DNA of 40,657 nucleotides from Mycobacterium sp. (GCA_003165155.1 PLSK01000032.1:48300-88956); one strand, 5' to 3'. Counted from the stretch's first letter, positions 10,423 through 18,626 are shown. The notes: generated from the letters alone by a model not told the origin. Numbers and translations are program-made.

Positions 10423-10508
10423 GGCAGGTTGCCCGAGCGGCCAATGGGAGCGGACTGTAAATCCGTCGGCTAACGCCTACACTGGTTCGAATCCAGTACC
10501 TGCCACCA
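10423..10508 (+). tRNA. tRNA-Tyr (anticodon GTA)
   Basis: Acceptor GGCAGGT/ACCTGCC, anticodon loop CTGTAAA, GGTTCGAATCC TpsiC arm, encoded CCA. Confidence 0.95.
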
Positions 10509-10510
10509 GC
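10481..10510 (+). repeat. attL core ACTGGTTCGAATCCAGTACCTGCCACCAGC
   Basis: Identical to 32655-32684; overlaps tRNA-Tyr 3' end. Confidence 0.93.
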
Positions 10511-10617
10511 ATCGCAGCAGAGTACAGATCGTTTCTCAGTCCCAAGATTGGCCTCATGGGCCAGATATGGGCCAGTCGGTCAGCGAGCTAGCAACCCACC
10601 AGAGAGGTGAGCTAGCC

Positions 10618-11157
10618 ATGACAACCACACGAACGAGTCCCCCCGCCCTCGCTGTCTCATGCCCGGTATGCCGGGTGCAGCCGGGCCAGCCATGCCGTGA
10701 CCCACTCGGGGCCATCACAGAGCGCCACCCAAACCGGCACTTCGCCTGGGACCGCGCGGGCCGGCCGCACCTGTCGGTGCCTGGAGCGATGGTGGGCTTC
10801 CCCGACAGGAAGGTTCCGCCCATGCCAACCACCACAACCAACCCGCGTCCTGATGTCCCGCTGCCAGCCGGCGCCGAAAAGGTTTACGACTGGGAGAACC
10901 CCGGCACGCCGGGCGCGTACCGCTACTTCCGCGGCCGCGTGCGCACGATCCCGGCCGAAGACACCACCAACCGTCCATGGAGCGAGGACATCACGGTGCA
11001 CGTCCAAGGGACCCAACGCCCGGACGGAACGATCGACGAGCACGACATCAACGTGCACCAGCTGCACTCCGATAACCCGATCACCGCGAAGCAGGCCCGC
11101 CAGCTAGCTGCTGCCCTACTCGAGGCAGCCGCAGAACTCGATCGGTGGGCCAAGTGA
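10618..11157 (+). CDS. Phage-type zinc-ribbon protein with conserved C-terminal region (possibly two genes; internal start at 10831)
   Basis: CPVCRVQPGQPCRDP...RH motif; second ATG (MPTTTTNPRPD) preceded by GGAAGG. Confidence 0.7.
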   Translation: MTTTRTSPPALAVSCPVCRVQPGQPCRDPLGAITERHPNRHFAWDRAGRPHLSVPGAMVGFPDRKVPPMPTTTTNPRPDVPLPAGAEKVYDWENPGTPGAYRYFRGRVRTIPAEDTTNRPWSEDITVHVQGTQRPDGTIDEHDINVHQLHSDNPITAKQARQLAAALLEAAAELDRWAK

Positions 11158-11540
11158 CTATGCGGTCGGGGTTTAGCGGTTTCAAACCGACAAACCTTTT
11201 TGATGCCGTCAGCAAAAAGACTGATGGGGGTCTTTTTCGGATTGCCCCGAAAAAGACTGGTGGGAGGCCCCTGCTCGCCCTGTTGTTTGCCGTCGGTGCC
11301 GTGTCGAGCAGCGTGGCCTCATCGGGAGTGAGTGACAGGATTTCACTCACTTCGGCGCGGGCGGATCCGCCGTACGAGGAGTTCGACGTCTGCCAGTACA
11401 TGCCGAACCCGTACAACAACGGCCAGCTGCAGCCCATCTGGGAACTACCGGGCGGCTACGGCCTACCGGGCGGCTCGCCGGTGATGTGCGACCCGAAGGC
11501 GTACAAGTGCTATCCCGCCACGCCCGGCAGCGGCTTCTGA
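11145..11540 (+). CDS. Small secreted Cys-containing protein (start uncertain)
   Basis: Hydrophobic segment then SARADPPYEEFDVCQY; paralogous to 12427-12681 (NGQLQPIWELP...CDPKAYKCYP). Confidence 0.65.
   Translation: MGQVTMRSGFSGFKPTNLFDAVSKKTDGGLFRIAPKKTGGRPLLALLFAVGAVSSSVASSGVSDRISLTSARADPPYEEFDVCQYMPNPYNNGQLQPIWELPGGYGLPGGSPVMCDPKAYKCYPATPGSGF
11230..11257 (+). repeat. 11-bp perfect stem-loop GTCTTTTTCGG-N6-CCGAAAAAGAC
   Basis: Read directly; part of a 36-bp-period repeat. Confidence 0.7.
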
Positions 11541-11749
11541 TGTCCACCGGTTGCGTGGGGCACCCCCGCGAACGCGCTGACCTCCTACGCGCAGAGTTGC
11601 TACGCCGCGTCGAAGCGCACCCCGTTCGATCGTGGTCACCCGCTCTGCTGTGCGCCATGATCGCCGTTTTCGATCTCGTCTGGACCGAACGCCCTCTCGA
11701 TCCCGTCGATGAGGTCGGCAACGTCGTCTACCTCGCCGGAAGCCGGTAG
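11540..11749 (+). CDS. Small hypothetical protein, start overlaps previous stop (TGATG)
   Basis: MSTGCVGHPRERADLLRAELLRRVEAHPVRSWS... Confidence 0.5.
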   Translation: MSTGCVGHPRERADLLRAELLRRVEAHPVRSWSPALLCAMIAVFDLVWTERPLDPVDEVGNVVYLAGSR

Positions 11750-11815
11750 TCGAACGATGAGAGCCGTGTTTGTCGTCTTGGTGATGGTCGGGTTCGTCCC
11801 AGCCGTCGATCTACC

Positions 11816-12406
11816 ATGAGCGCCATGTCCGAGCCGGACGCCAACACCACCGCTTCCGAGGGTGGCGCCGACGCGCCCACCGGCATTCACGAGCCCGCGG
11901 CCGCCCCCGACATCGCGATGGCCTACAGCGAGGCGCTCGAGTTGGCCGAGCCGCGGCGCTGGCGTCTGCCGGCTGTAGCCTTCGCCGTGGCTACAGCCGC
12001 CCTGGCCGCCGCCGGCACTGGATGGTTTCTGCTGCGTCCGAACGCGCCCGACGTCGGGCCCGTAGCCGCGTCCCCCGCGCCGAATACATCGACCACCGCG
12101 GTGCCCGGCGACCAGGACCAATACGTTTCGGTGGCGATCTCACCGCGTACCCGAAGCGCTGGTTACGGCACCGCTGGCACTCAGGAGCGTGCCGACAAGA
12201 TTGCCGTCGCCGAATGCGTCGGGGCCAGCGGTCCCGATGATGTTTGCTTGGTGATCGCTCGCATGCATCATGGCTGCGCCGCTATAGCCCTTGGCGATGC
12301 AGGGACCTGGGCTGGCGGTTCTGGGATCGATGAATTGAGCGCGAAAATGCAAGCGTTAGACAAACTGTCAGCTCCTAATGGGGTGGTGGTGAGGTGCTCG
12401 ACATGA
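11816..12406 (+). CDS. Membrane-anchored DUF4189-like protein
   Basis: One TM (AVAFAVATAALAAAGTGWFLL) then domain with YGTAG...A...C...C...GCAAIA... Confidence 0.65.
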   Translation: MSAMSEPDANTTASEGGADAPTGIHEPAAAPDIAMAYSEALELAEPRRWRLPAVAFAVATAALAAAGTGWFLLRPNAPDVGPVAASPAPNTSTTAVPGDQDQYVSVAISPRTRSAGYGTAGTQERADKIAVAECVGASGPDDVCLVIARMHHGCAAIALGDAGTWAGGSGIDELSAKMQALDKLSAPNGVVVRCST

Positions 12407-12426
12407 AGGGAAGCGAGGGGAACAAT

Positions 12427-12681
12427 ATGAAAGTTTCAGCACTGTGGATGGTCGTGGCCGCGCTCAGCGCGGTCGCGCTGTTTGGTGGCGTAATCGCAGC
12501 GCCCGCTCCGGCGCGTGCAGACGGCCCGTGCTTATTTCAGGGCGACTGGAACTGTTACGGGCCACCTCAGTGGAATGGGCAGCTGCAGCCGACGTGGGAG
12601 GTTCCGCCGTACACGTGGCCGAACAACCGGCTGCAGTGCAACCCATCCGCGTATGCCTGCTATCCGGTTGTGCGGCCGTGA
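12427..12681 (+). CDS. Small secreted Cys-containing protein, paralog of 11145-11540
   Basis: MKVSALWMVVAALSAVALFGGVIAAPAPARADGPC signal peptide; NGQLQPTWEVP...CNPSAYACYP; RBS GCGAGGGG. Confidence 0.75.
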   Translation: MKVSALWMVVAALSAVALFGGVIAAPAPARADGPCLFQGDWNCYGPPQWNGQLQPTWEVPPYTWPNNRLQCNPSAYACYPVVRP

Positions 12682-12720
12682 TGTCCGAGCAGCAGCAGGC
12701 CGCCGGCGGGAAGGGCTTCG

Positions 12721-12771
12721 ATGGGCCTGCTGCTGGTCCTGGTGCTCGGCGCCATCGCCCGGTTCTGGTAG
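12721..12771 (+). CDS. Possible 16-aa hydrophobic micropeptide MGLLLVLVLGAIARFW
   Basis: RBS-like GGGAAGGG upstream; not in ORF track because of size. Confidence 0.35.
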   Translation: MGLLLVLVLGAIARFW

Positions 12772-12800
12772 CCCGGGATTAGGTTTTTAGGCAAACGCAT

Positions 12801-12842
12801 AAAAAGGCTGCTAGCGGAATTATTACTGGCTCCGATAAAAAA
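12801..12842 (+). repeat. 36-bp-period A-tract repeat (copy A)
   Basis: AAAAAGGCTGCTAGCGG... at 12801, next A-tract at 12837. Confidence 0.55.
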
Positions 12843-12860
12843 TCGCCGAGGTAACTGACA

Positions 12861-13124
12861 ATGGGAGCCTTGTTCCGGGTCTTGCTGCTCGCTGGCGTGG
12901 TCGTGAAGTTCTGGTGGGTGATTCTGGCGGTGCTCGGCGCCCTGGTGCTTCTCGCCGCGCTGCTGATCGCCTGGTCCTACCGGCACCAGCGAGTCCTCGA
13001 GCGCGACGCTGAGAACGCCAAGATAGCGGCCCGGGCCGACGAACAACACGCCGCGGTGCTAGCCGGCGACGACCGCGGCGTGTACGGCGAATGGCTGCCC
13101 GCGATAATCGACGAACGGCCCTAG
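12861..13124 (+). CDS. Small membrane protein of mycobacteriophage type
   Basis: Two hydrophobic stretches then ARADEQHAAVLAGDDRGVYGEW. Confidence 0.65.
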   Translation: MGALFRVLLLAGVVVKFWWVILAVLGALVLLAALLIAWSYRHQRVLERDAENAKIAARADEQHAAVLAGDDRGVYGEWLPAIIDERP

Positions 13125-13937
13125 TTAAGCAAGCTGTTCAACGCCGATAGCATCAGGGAACATGGCGTTGAAGGAATCGCGGAACTTATTGACCGAGTTC
13201 TGAGAGCACTGCATGGGCCGCAGGCCGTACTTCAACCTGAAGCGGTTCATCACGATAAACATATACGTTTGCAAGCCCAAAACGATTTCCGCACAGTCGA
13301 TGTGATCGAGTGCAACCTTGTCGCCTAGAGAATAACCGGAGTCGGGGCAACGTTCGAGAAACATCTTGTCGACTCGGCTTGCATTGTGCACGATGATATT
13401 TCGTACTGCGTTTGCCCACACGATCCCCTTCGCCAGATCGTCGGGAACTGTCCCGCCTAACTCGACCATACGCAGCTGTCTCTCAAACTTTCCTTTGCCG
13501 TCGTCGGTCACGGCGACACCGCCGGCGAAAGCCAATTCCGCGATGAACTCGAGCTGCGCAGGATGATCGAGCAGGACGATCTCCGGCGGCAACGTGAGTT
13601 TCTTGAACGCCGCGGTCTCGACCAACTCCGGCTTGAGCTGAAGCATGCTGCCGCAAACGTCAGCGACGAGGGCCTCCAATGCCGCCCACGATCCAGTCAC
13701 TACCAGATTGTGAAGGACCTGGTGTTTAGCTTCTTTGTGACGGCGTGCGGCTTCAACCACCGTCCGTGCGTATTTCTCGCCGATTGTTGATTGGAGTCTC
13801 GACGACAGTGCTTCTGCAACGGTCGCGTCGAAAGCGTGATAGATGGTGCCCGTCAACTCGAGTATGGTGCCGGCCGATTCCAGATAGTCGTTGATCGCGC
13901 TGACCACCGGTGACGATGCGAACTCGTCCTCATCCAC
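13125..13937 (-). CDS. HEPN-domain-like protein, putative RNase/abortive infection
   Basis: Helical protein with AVRNIIVHNASRVD (RNxxxH HEPN motif). Confidence 0.65.
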   Translation of the reverse strand: MDEDEFASSPVVSAINDYLESAGTILELTGTIYHAFDATVAEALSSRLQSTIGEKYARTVVEAARRHKEAKHQVLHNLVVTGSWAALEALVADVCGSMLQLKPELVETAAFKKLTLPPEIVLLDHPAQLEFIAELAFAGGVAVTDDGKGKFERQLRMVELGGTVPDDLAKGIVWANAVRNIIVHNASRVDKMFLERCPDSGYSLGDKVALDHIDCAEIVLGLQTYMFIVMNRFRLKYGLRPMQCSQNSVNKFRDSFNAMFPDAIGVEQLA

Positions 13938-13948
13938 TAAGCGGGTCC

Positions 13949-14191
13949 TTAGCGCTTGCGTGTCACGCGGTTAACAACGGTTCCAGACGGTCCCTGTATA
14001 CGCAGCGGCTCGCCACCCTCAACAGGTTCAGACTCCAACGTCCAGACCATCCCGGTATCCGGAGTGTAATTGAATTTCTTGTTTTCGACTTGGAACAGTA
14101 TCGCGTGCCCGTCATGCCTAATAATCAGTGACCAGCCCGTCTGCACCTGTTCGATAGGTGTGGGAGTCACGTCGTGGTCTGCTGGGTTCAC
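13949..14191 (-). CDS. 80-aa hypothetical, immediately upstream of HEPN gene
   Basis: GTG start, MNPADHDVTPTPIEQVQTGWSLIIRHDGHAILFQ. Confidence 0.55.
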   Translation of the reverse strand: MNPADHDVTPTPIEQVQTGWSLIIRHDGHAILFQVENKKFNYTPDTGMVWTLESEPVEGGEPLRIQGPSGTVVNRVTRKR

Positions 14192-14291
14192 AGTCCAAAC
14201 AATAGGCTTACGCTGTCACGCTTGTCTGTACCTTGAAACGCGCTGGCCTATGTTTTTTAGCGGGATACAACCCCTGAAGACTGGGGGCATT

Positions 14292-14385
14292 ATTGCGTGT
14301 TCCAGGTGAGCGGCAGGCTGGACAGTTCGTCCCCAACGCAGGTGTACGACGACGAGATCCGAGGAGCAGCGGCCTACGCATGGTG
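14292..14385 (+). repeat. Seam repeat R1: remnant gene 3' end (YCVFQVSGRLDSSSPTQVYDDEIRGAAAYAW*)
   Basis: Similar to 16775-16860 and 18627-18702. Confidence 0.75.
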
Positions 14386-14401
14386 AGCGGCGAGCGCTGA
14401 C

Positions 14402-14584
14402 CTACGACACCCGGATGAGCGCGCCGAGTTCGACGTTGGCTCCGGATTCCATCCGGCCTGAGATCCACGGACCCGATCCTGGTCTTTCCCACGTTTTGCC
14501 GGTGGCGTCGGTCCATCGCATCGTTGCGGTGACCTTTGTATTCTTCAGGATTGTCCTCAACTCACCATTACGCACGGAGCTCAA
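14402..14584 (-). CDS. 60-aa hypothetical, TTG start overlapping upstream stop
   Basis: LSSVRNGELRTILKNTKVTATMRWTDATGKTWERPGSGPW... ; TTGA overlap with 14581-15555. Confidence 0.5.
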   Translation of the reverse strand: MSSVRNGELRTILKNTKVTATMRWTDATGKTWERPGSGPWISGRMESGANVELGALIRVS

Positions 14585-15555
14585 TTTATTGCCTCCCTGA
14601 GCAACTGGCGCGCTCCGCCCGGCGGCGCGCACACCACACGCCAACGACTGATCGCCTTCTCCACGACGATGACAGCCGCGAACGCGCCGTTGAGCAGACG
14701 GTTTGGGTCGGCCTGCACCGTGACGGTCCACTTCCCCGTCTCCTCGTCCTTTCCATGAACCTGCCAGTCCCCGACCGACTGCCACGACAGGCCGTGCGCG
14801 AATCCACTCAGGTACTTCCATGTGCTCACCAACTGCGGCGCAGGATCGAACCCTCCCTGCGGGACGGGGTCCAGCGCCCGCGCAGCTTCGGTCACGATCT
14901 TGGTGTCACTCGTCTTGTACTGGCGACCCCGAAATTGTTCGACGGTGACGGGGACCCCCTCCGGTGACAATTCGCTAACCCGAGCAACGATCCACTCCAG
15001 CCTTTCGGCGGGCATTTCACCAATGATCCGATCTAGCTCCGCGGCCTGATCTTCGTCTACAGGAAATCCCTCAGTCTTAAGCTGCCGGAGCCAACTCAGA
15101 TAGCCATCTACGTCCCTGAAGATGAATTCCAGCGTGCGGCGCCGGCGCTCGGTCACCTCGCCAGGCGCCAGCATCCACAACGCGGTCGATCCCGCAGTGA
15201 TCGCCGTGCGGATCAACGTTGATTCCGCGTACGGTCCCGGCACGGACCGGTTGTTAAGTGTCTCGGCCACGAGCTCCAAGTGATCAAGCGCGCTGTGCAG
15301 CGGAGCCATGATGCAGTGCTCGACCGTGCGGTAGACGGGCCTGAAGTAAGCGTCTTCGTGCGCCGCGACCGACCCGGGCGACGGCTTGATCGCTTTGACG
15401 TCCTGCATGCCCTTAGCCACCCGGTCCCGCAACCAGCCATAGCCCATTTCAAAAATCGCATCGTCAGTCACGCCGGCAATCATGCCCCGCGACAACCAGC
15501 GCCTGGGTGGCAGCGGCATCCAAGCCTCGTCGGTGGACAGGACGAGATCGCCCAC
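14581..15555 (-). CDS. Uncharacterised 324-aa protein, alpha-helical with STWKYLSGFAHG motif
   Basis: Long ORF in good coding context; possible HEPN/DUF5677-like SxxxH motif (weak). Confidence 0.6.
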   Translation of the reverse strand: MGDLVLSTDEAWMPLPPRRWLSRGMIAGVTDDAIFEMGYGWLRDRVAKGMQDVKAIKPSPGSVAAHEDAYFRPVYRTVEHCIMAPLHSALDHLELVAETLNNRSVPGPYAESTLIRTAITAGSTALWMLAPGEVTERRRRTLEFIFRDVDGYLSWLRQLKTEGFPVDEDQAAELDRIIGEMPAERLEWIVARVSELSPEGVPVTVEQFRGRQYKTSDTKIVTEAARALDPVPQGGFDPAPQLVSTWKYLSGFAHGLSWQSVGDWQVHGKDEETGKWTVTVQADPNRLLNGAFAAVIVVEKAISRWRVVCAPPGGARQLLREAIN

Positions 15556-15574
15556 CTGTCGTGGTTGTGGCAGG

Positions 15575-15631
15575 GCCCTGGCCGATGATGACCGCGGCGT
15601 GTACGGCGACTACGGACCTTTTCACTGCTAG
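15575..15631 (+). pseudogene. Truncated 3' end of a second copy of the 12861-13124 membrane gene
   Basis: ALADDDRGVYGDYGPFHC*; 20-nt exact match GACCGCGGCGTGTACGGCGA with 13071-13090. Confidence 0.6.
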
Positions 15632-15635
15632 CAAT

Positions 15636-15676
15636 AAAAAGCCTGGTAGCGGGGTTGTTAGGCAAACACCTAAAAA
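15636..15676 (+). repeat. 36-bp-period A-tract repeat (copy B)
   Basis: AAAAAGCCTGGTAGCGG at 15636, next A-tract at 15672. Confidence 0.55.
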
Positions 15677-15721
15677 CGCAGGTCAGATACCCTATGTTCA
15701 ACATATAGCTTCGGACCTGCG
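15677..15721. promoter_or_regulatory. Nested inverted repeats: CGCAGGTC...GACCTGCG enclosing TATGTT-C-AACATA
   Basis: Read directly upstream of protease gene. Confidence 0.6.
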
Positions 15722-15726
15722 CTTTT

Positions 15727-16770
15727 GTGGGCGCCAACAAAAAGCCTGGACGAAGCTGGACCGGGGAGAAGTCTCGGCGTAGTTTCCGCCGTGTGGAAGA
15801 CACGTCGAACAGCCCTGATCAAGTCTCGGCGACGAGCCCGACGAGCCCGACGAGCCCGTCGAGCGCGGCGAACGCGGCCGTGCAGCTGCACGTCGAGTCG
15901 TTCCGTTCGGTACGCATCGAGATGGTGTTCTGCCCGGACGGTCCTGACACCGACAGCACAACCGGGCAGCGCTGCAACGGCATGGCGGACGGAACCGCCT
16001 TCATCTACCGACTGGACGGCACCGATCACTTGGTGACGGCGCGACACAACGTGACCGGCCGCCACTGGCAAACCAACGATTACCTGAGCAGTACGTACAC
16101 GGTCGACCCAACTCATCTCAGAGTCCTGTTCTTCGCGAACTCGCCTGAAGAGTGGGCACTTACGCCCTCGGAGGACGATCCGAGGGTGGGCCAGCTCCAA
16201 GTGCTATTCAAGCAACATCTGATACCGCTGATCGGCGAAGACTGGAAGCCGATCTGGAAGCAACACCGGCAGCTCGGTGGTGATATGGACGTTGCAGTGG
16301 TGCCTTTCAACGCCCCAGCTGACACGATGATCAGGAGCTGGGAAAGGACGGCCGCCCGAACCGGCCCGGAAGAAGTTCCTTGGCCACAGCTTTCGCCGGC
16401 CCAGGACGTCTTCATTATCGGATACCCCTACAAACTTAGCGTCGGTCCTCTGCTTCCGCTGTGGGTTCGCGGAACGGTCGCCTCCGACCCACCATTCGGC
16501 TACCAGGCCGCAGATAAGTCCTACCCGCTATGGCTAATTGACGCCCGAACGCGCCCCGGTAACTCGGGCGCTCCTGTGATGCGGTTCCGACCGCCTGGCA
16601 CCTATGTAATGCAGAACAACAAGATGGCCGCCGTCACCATAGGCTCAGATTCAGATCTCGTCGGTGTTTATTCCGGCCGTACAAGTGACGAATCTGATCT
16701 CGGATTCGTTTGGCGTATAGAAGAAGTCGACGAAATCTGTCGGGGTGGGGTACAGGGGACAATCCCCTGA
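15727..16770 (+). CDS. Trypsin-like serine protease (cytoplasmic; start may be GTG 15793)
   Basis: TARHNV (His), GGDMDVAVV (Asp), RPGNSGAPV (Ser); no signal peptide seen. Confidence 0.8.
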   Translation: MGANKKPGRSWTGEKSRRSFRRVEDTSNSPDQVSATSPTSPTSPSSAANAAVQLHVESFRSVRIEMVFCPDGPDTDSTTGQRCNGMADGTAFIYRLDGTDHLVTARHNVTGRHWQTNDYLSSTYTVDPTHLRVLFFANSPEEWALTPSEDDPRVGQLQVLFKQHLIPLIGEDWKPIWKQHRQLGGDMDVAVVPFNAPADTMIRSWERTAARTGPEEVPWPQLSPAQDVFIIGYPYKLSVGPLLPLWVRGTVASDPPFGYQAADKSYPLWLIDARTRPGNSGAPVMRFRPPGTYVMQNNKMAAVTIGSDSDLVGVYSGRTSDESDLGFVWRIEEVDEICRGGVQGTIP

Positions 16771-16774
16771 GAGC

Positions 16775-16860
16775 TACCAGGTGAGCGGCAGGCTGGCCAA
16801 CTCGTCCCCAACGCGGTGTACGACGACGAGATCCGCGCAGTAGCCGCCTACGCCTGGTGA
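16775..16860 (+). repeat. Seam repeat R2
   Basis: YQVSGRLANSSPT(frameshift)VYDDEIRAVAAYAW*, similar to R1. Confidence 0.75.
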
Positions 16861-16890
16861 GTATTTCCCGATGCCCGACACCGAATGTGT

Positions 16891-17523
16891 TCAGTGCTGA
16901 ATCAGCCCTGCCGGGCCAACTCCGGGGGGTGGTCTACGCGCCTTCCGCAGGTGCGCAACCCATTCGTCGGGATGAAGCACCGTCACCCGTGGTGGCAGAT
17001 CCGCCTGACGAAAACCTCCGTCGCGAGTGACGCAGTATCGCGGCGACAGCTCATCATCGCCAGCGCGGTACGCGGTTTCATACACACGGCCGTCCTCATG
17101 GCTGAGGGGTGGCGCCCAGTCGTGCGCTTCCACTCCACTGACGGTATAGCCGTAGGTCTGTTCGACTAGATCCCGCACAATGCGCTCGAGCAGTTCGAGC
17201 GCGTCTGCCTGCGACCACCCAAGCCCTCGCGTTTCCGCTGTCAATCCACTCTGCGACTGCGTCGCTTTATGCACCACAAGATCGTCGATGTGCTTACTGG
17301 TCCAAACCTCAAGCGGTTCATCAGGTATCACGATGCCGGAGCGGCTATATGCGATGGCACGGAGGCTATCCACCCGCTCATCGTGTGTCGCAGGTATCGG
17401 ATGGAACATCACCTGTCTGGCGACTGCCTCAAATTTGGCCCAAGTGAAAGGAGCACCAACTAATTCGGCAGCGTCGAGGTAGATATTAACGTCGAAAACG
17501 ACGATCGCTGCTGGCTCAGTCAC
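16891..17523 (-). CDS. PIN-domain protein (putative toxin RNase)
   Basis: VVFDVNIYLDAAEL and ...DDELSPRYCVTRDGGFRQADLPPRVTVLHPDEWVAHL. Confidence 0.7.
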   Translation of the reverse strand: MTEPAAIVVFDVNIYLDAAELVGAPFTWAKFEAVARQVMFHPIPATHDERVDSLRAIAYSRSGIVIPDEPLEVWTSKHIDDLVVHKATQSQSGLTAETRGLGWSQADALELLERIVRDLVEQTYGYTVSGVEAHDWAPPLSHEDGRVYETAYRAGDDELSPRYCVTRDGGFRQADLPPRVTVLHPDEWVAHLRKARRPPPGVGPAGLIQH

Positions 17524-17538
17524 GCTCCCTGATGCGCC

Positions 17539-17805
17539 CTATCGGCTCCTGCGGGGGCGATTGTAGGGCGGAACTATCGCGCTGACCTCGTCCGGTGCCC
17601 GCTCCACTTGGCCGCGGCCGATGACAGGTCGCACTGGAAACATGATGGGAGGCCGCGCATCGCGTGCCTTTGATCGAAGCAATTCGAGGTAACGCCGGCG
17701 CTGCTCAGTGCCCGCTGTTAACAACTCGTCGACCTGACGCGTGGACATGGAAACGTACTGGCCGTCCGAGACACGCGATTCACTCTCGAGTTCGAGTACC
17801 GTCAC
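17539..17805 (-). CDS. 88-aa hypothetical, middle gene of PIN operon (antitoxin candidate)
   Basis: 4-bp ATGA overlap with upstream gene. Confidence 0.55.
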   Translation of the reverse strand: MTVLELESESRVSDGQYVSMSTRQVDELLTAGTEQRRRYLELLRSKARDARPPIMFPVRPVIGRGQVERAPDEVSAIVPPYNRPRRSR

Positions 17806-18557
17806 GTCGTCTTCTCTCCTCCGCTAGCCCTTAGGCGAGTATGAAGAGCTTGGGCGAGCTCCGCAGCATATTGATCGACTTGAGACACAAGTACCCATGT
17901 TTCCGCCGATCGAACATCGGCAAGCGTACGAAACGTCCAGTGTGAATCAACAAACGTCGAGGTCGCGGCGAACAATCCCGGATCCGCTGTGAGCTGAATC
18001 TGGGGTCCCAGCCGTCGCCCGACCAATCTAGCCAGGCGATCCGGTACCTCACGCGCGGAGACGATGCCGTACTCAGCTTTCAAGGTGAGATCGTCATCAT
18101 GACGCGCGTCGAAAAGGCCGGCGTAGTCGGTCGCCCCGGGGATGCCTGAAGCATCTTGGGCGACTGCCGCTTGAACATCTTCCGCTTTCACCTCTTCCGG
18201 CCAGTCAACCAGGTGCTGAAGTGTGATGCGTATCGCAGCCAGGTGAGCATCGAGGGTGGAAGCCACCGATTCGACAAACGGCCTAGCAGCCGTATCAGCT
18301 GACGTTGTTGGAATGATAACTGCTAGCTGAGTCAGGGTGACATCGACACTGTACCCGTTGACGAAGCGTACCGACAGCAAATCGTCGCCCGGCACGAAGC
18401 CTGCGATATCCGAGACGTTGGCTAATGCAGATACCACCGCGCCGCGTCGATCTAAAAGCTCGATGGACGGCCTACTCCATGTAGCCGCGAAACACCGAGT
18501 TATCGGGGTGGACGGCATGGTGCCCAAATGTACCTGACGCCAGAAATGCTGCGGCAA
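17802..18557 (-). CDS. Uncharacterised ~240-aa first gene of PIN operon (start may be 18518)
   Basis: Long ORF, translationally coupled to 17539-17805. Confidence 0.6.
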   Translation of the reverse strand: MPQHFWRQVHLGTMPSTPITRCFAATWSRPSIELLDRRGAVVSALANVSDIAGFVPGDDLLSVRFVNGYSVDVTLTQLAVIIPTTSADTAARPFVESVASTLDAHLAAIRITLQHLVDWPEEVKAEDVQAAVAQDASGIPGATDYAGLFDARHDDDLTLKAEYGIVSAREVPDRLARLVGRRLGPQIQLTADPGLFAATSTFVDSHWTFRTLADVRSAETWVLVSQVDQYAAELAQALHTRLRASGGEKTT

Positions 18558-18626
18558 CCAATGTGGCCCCTGACCAGAGCGTTGTCGCCCAAACGGCAGG
18601 ATGTTGGGTGCGACGGCGGCGCGTTC

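Noticed and set aside
17802-18557. Assignment of the first PIN-operon gene to the TIGR04255 family
   Set aside because: Length and context fit loosely but the expected N-terminal motif is not seen.
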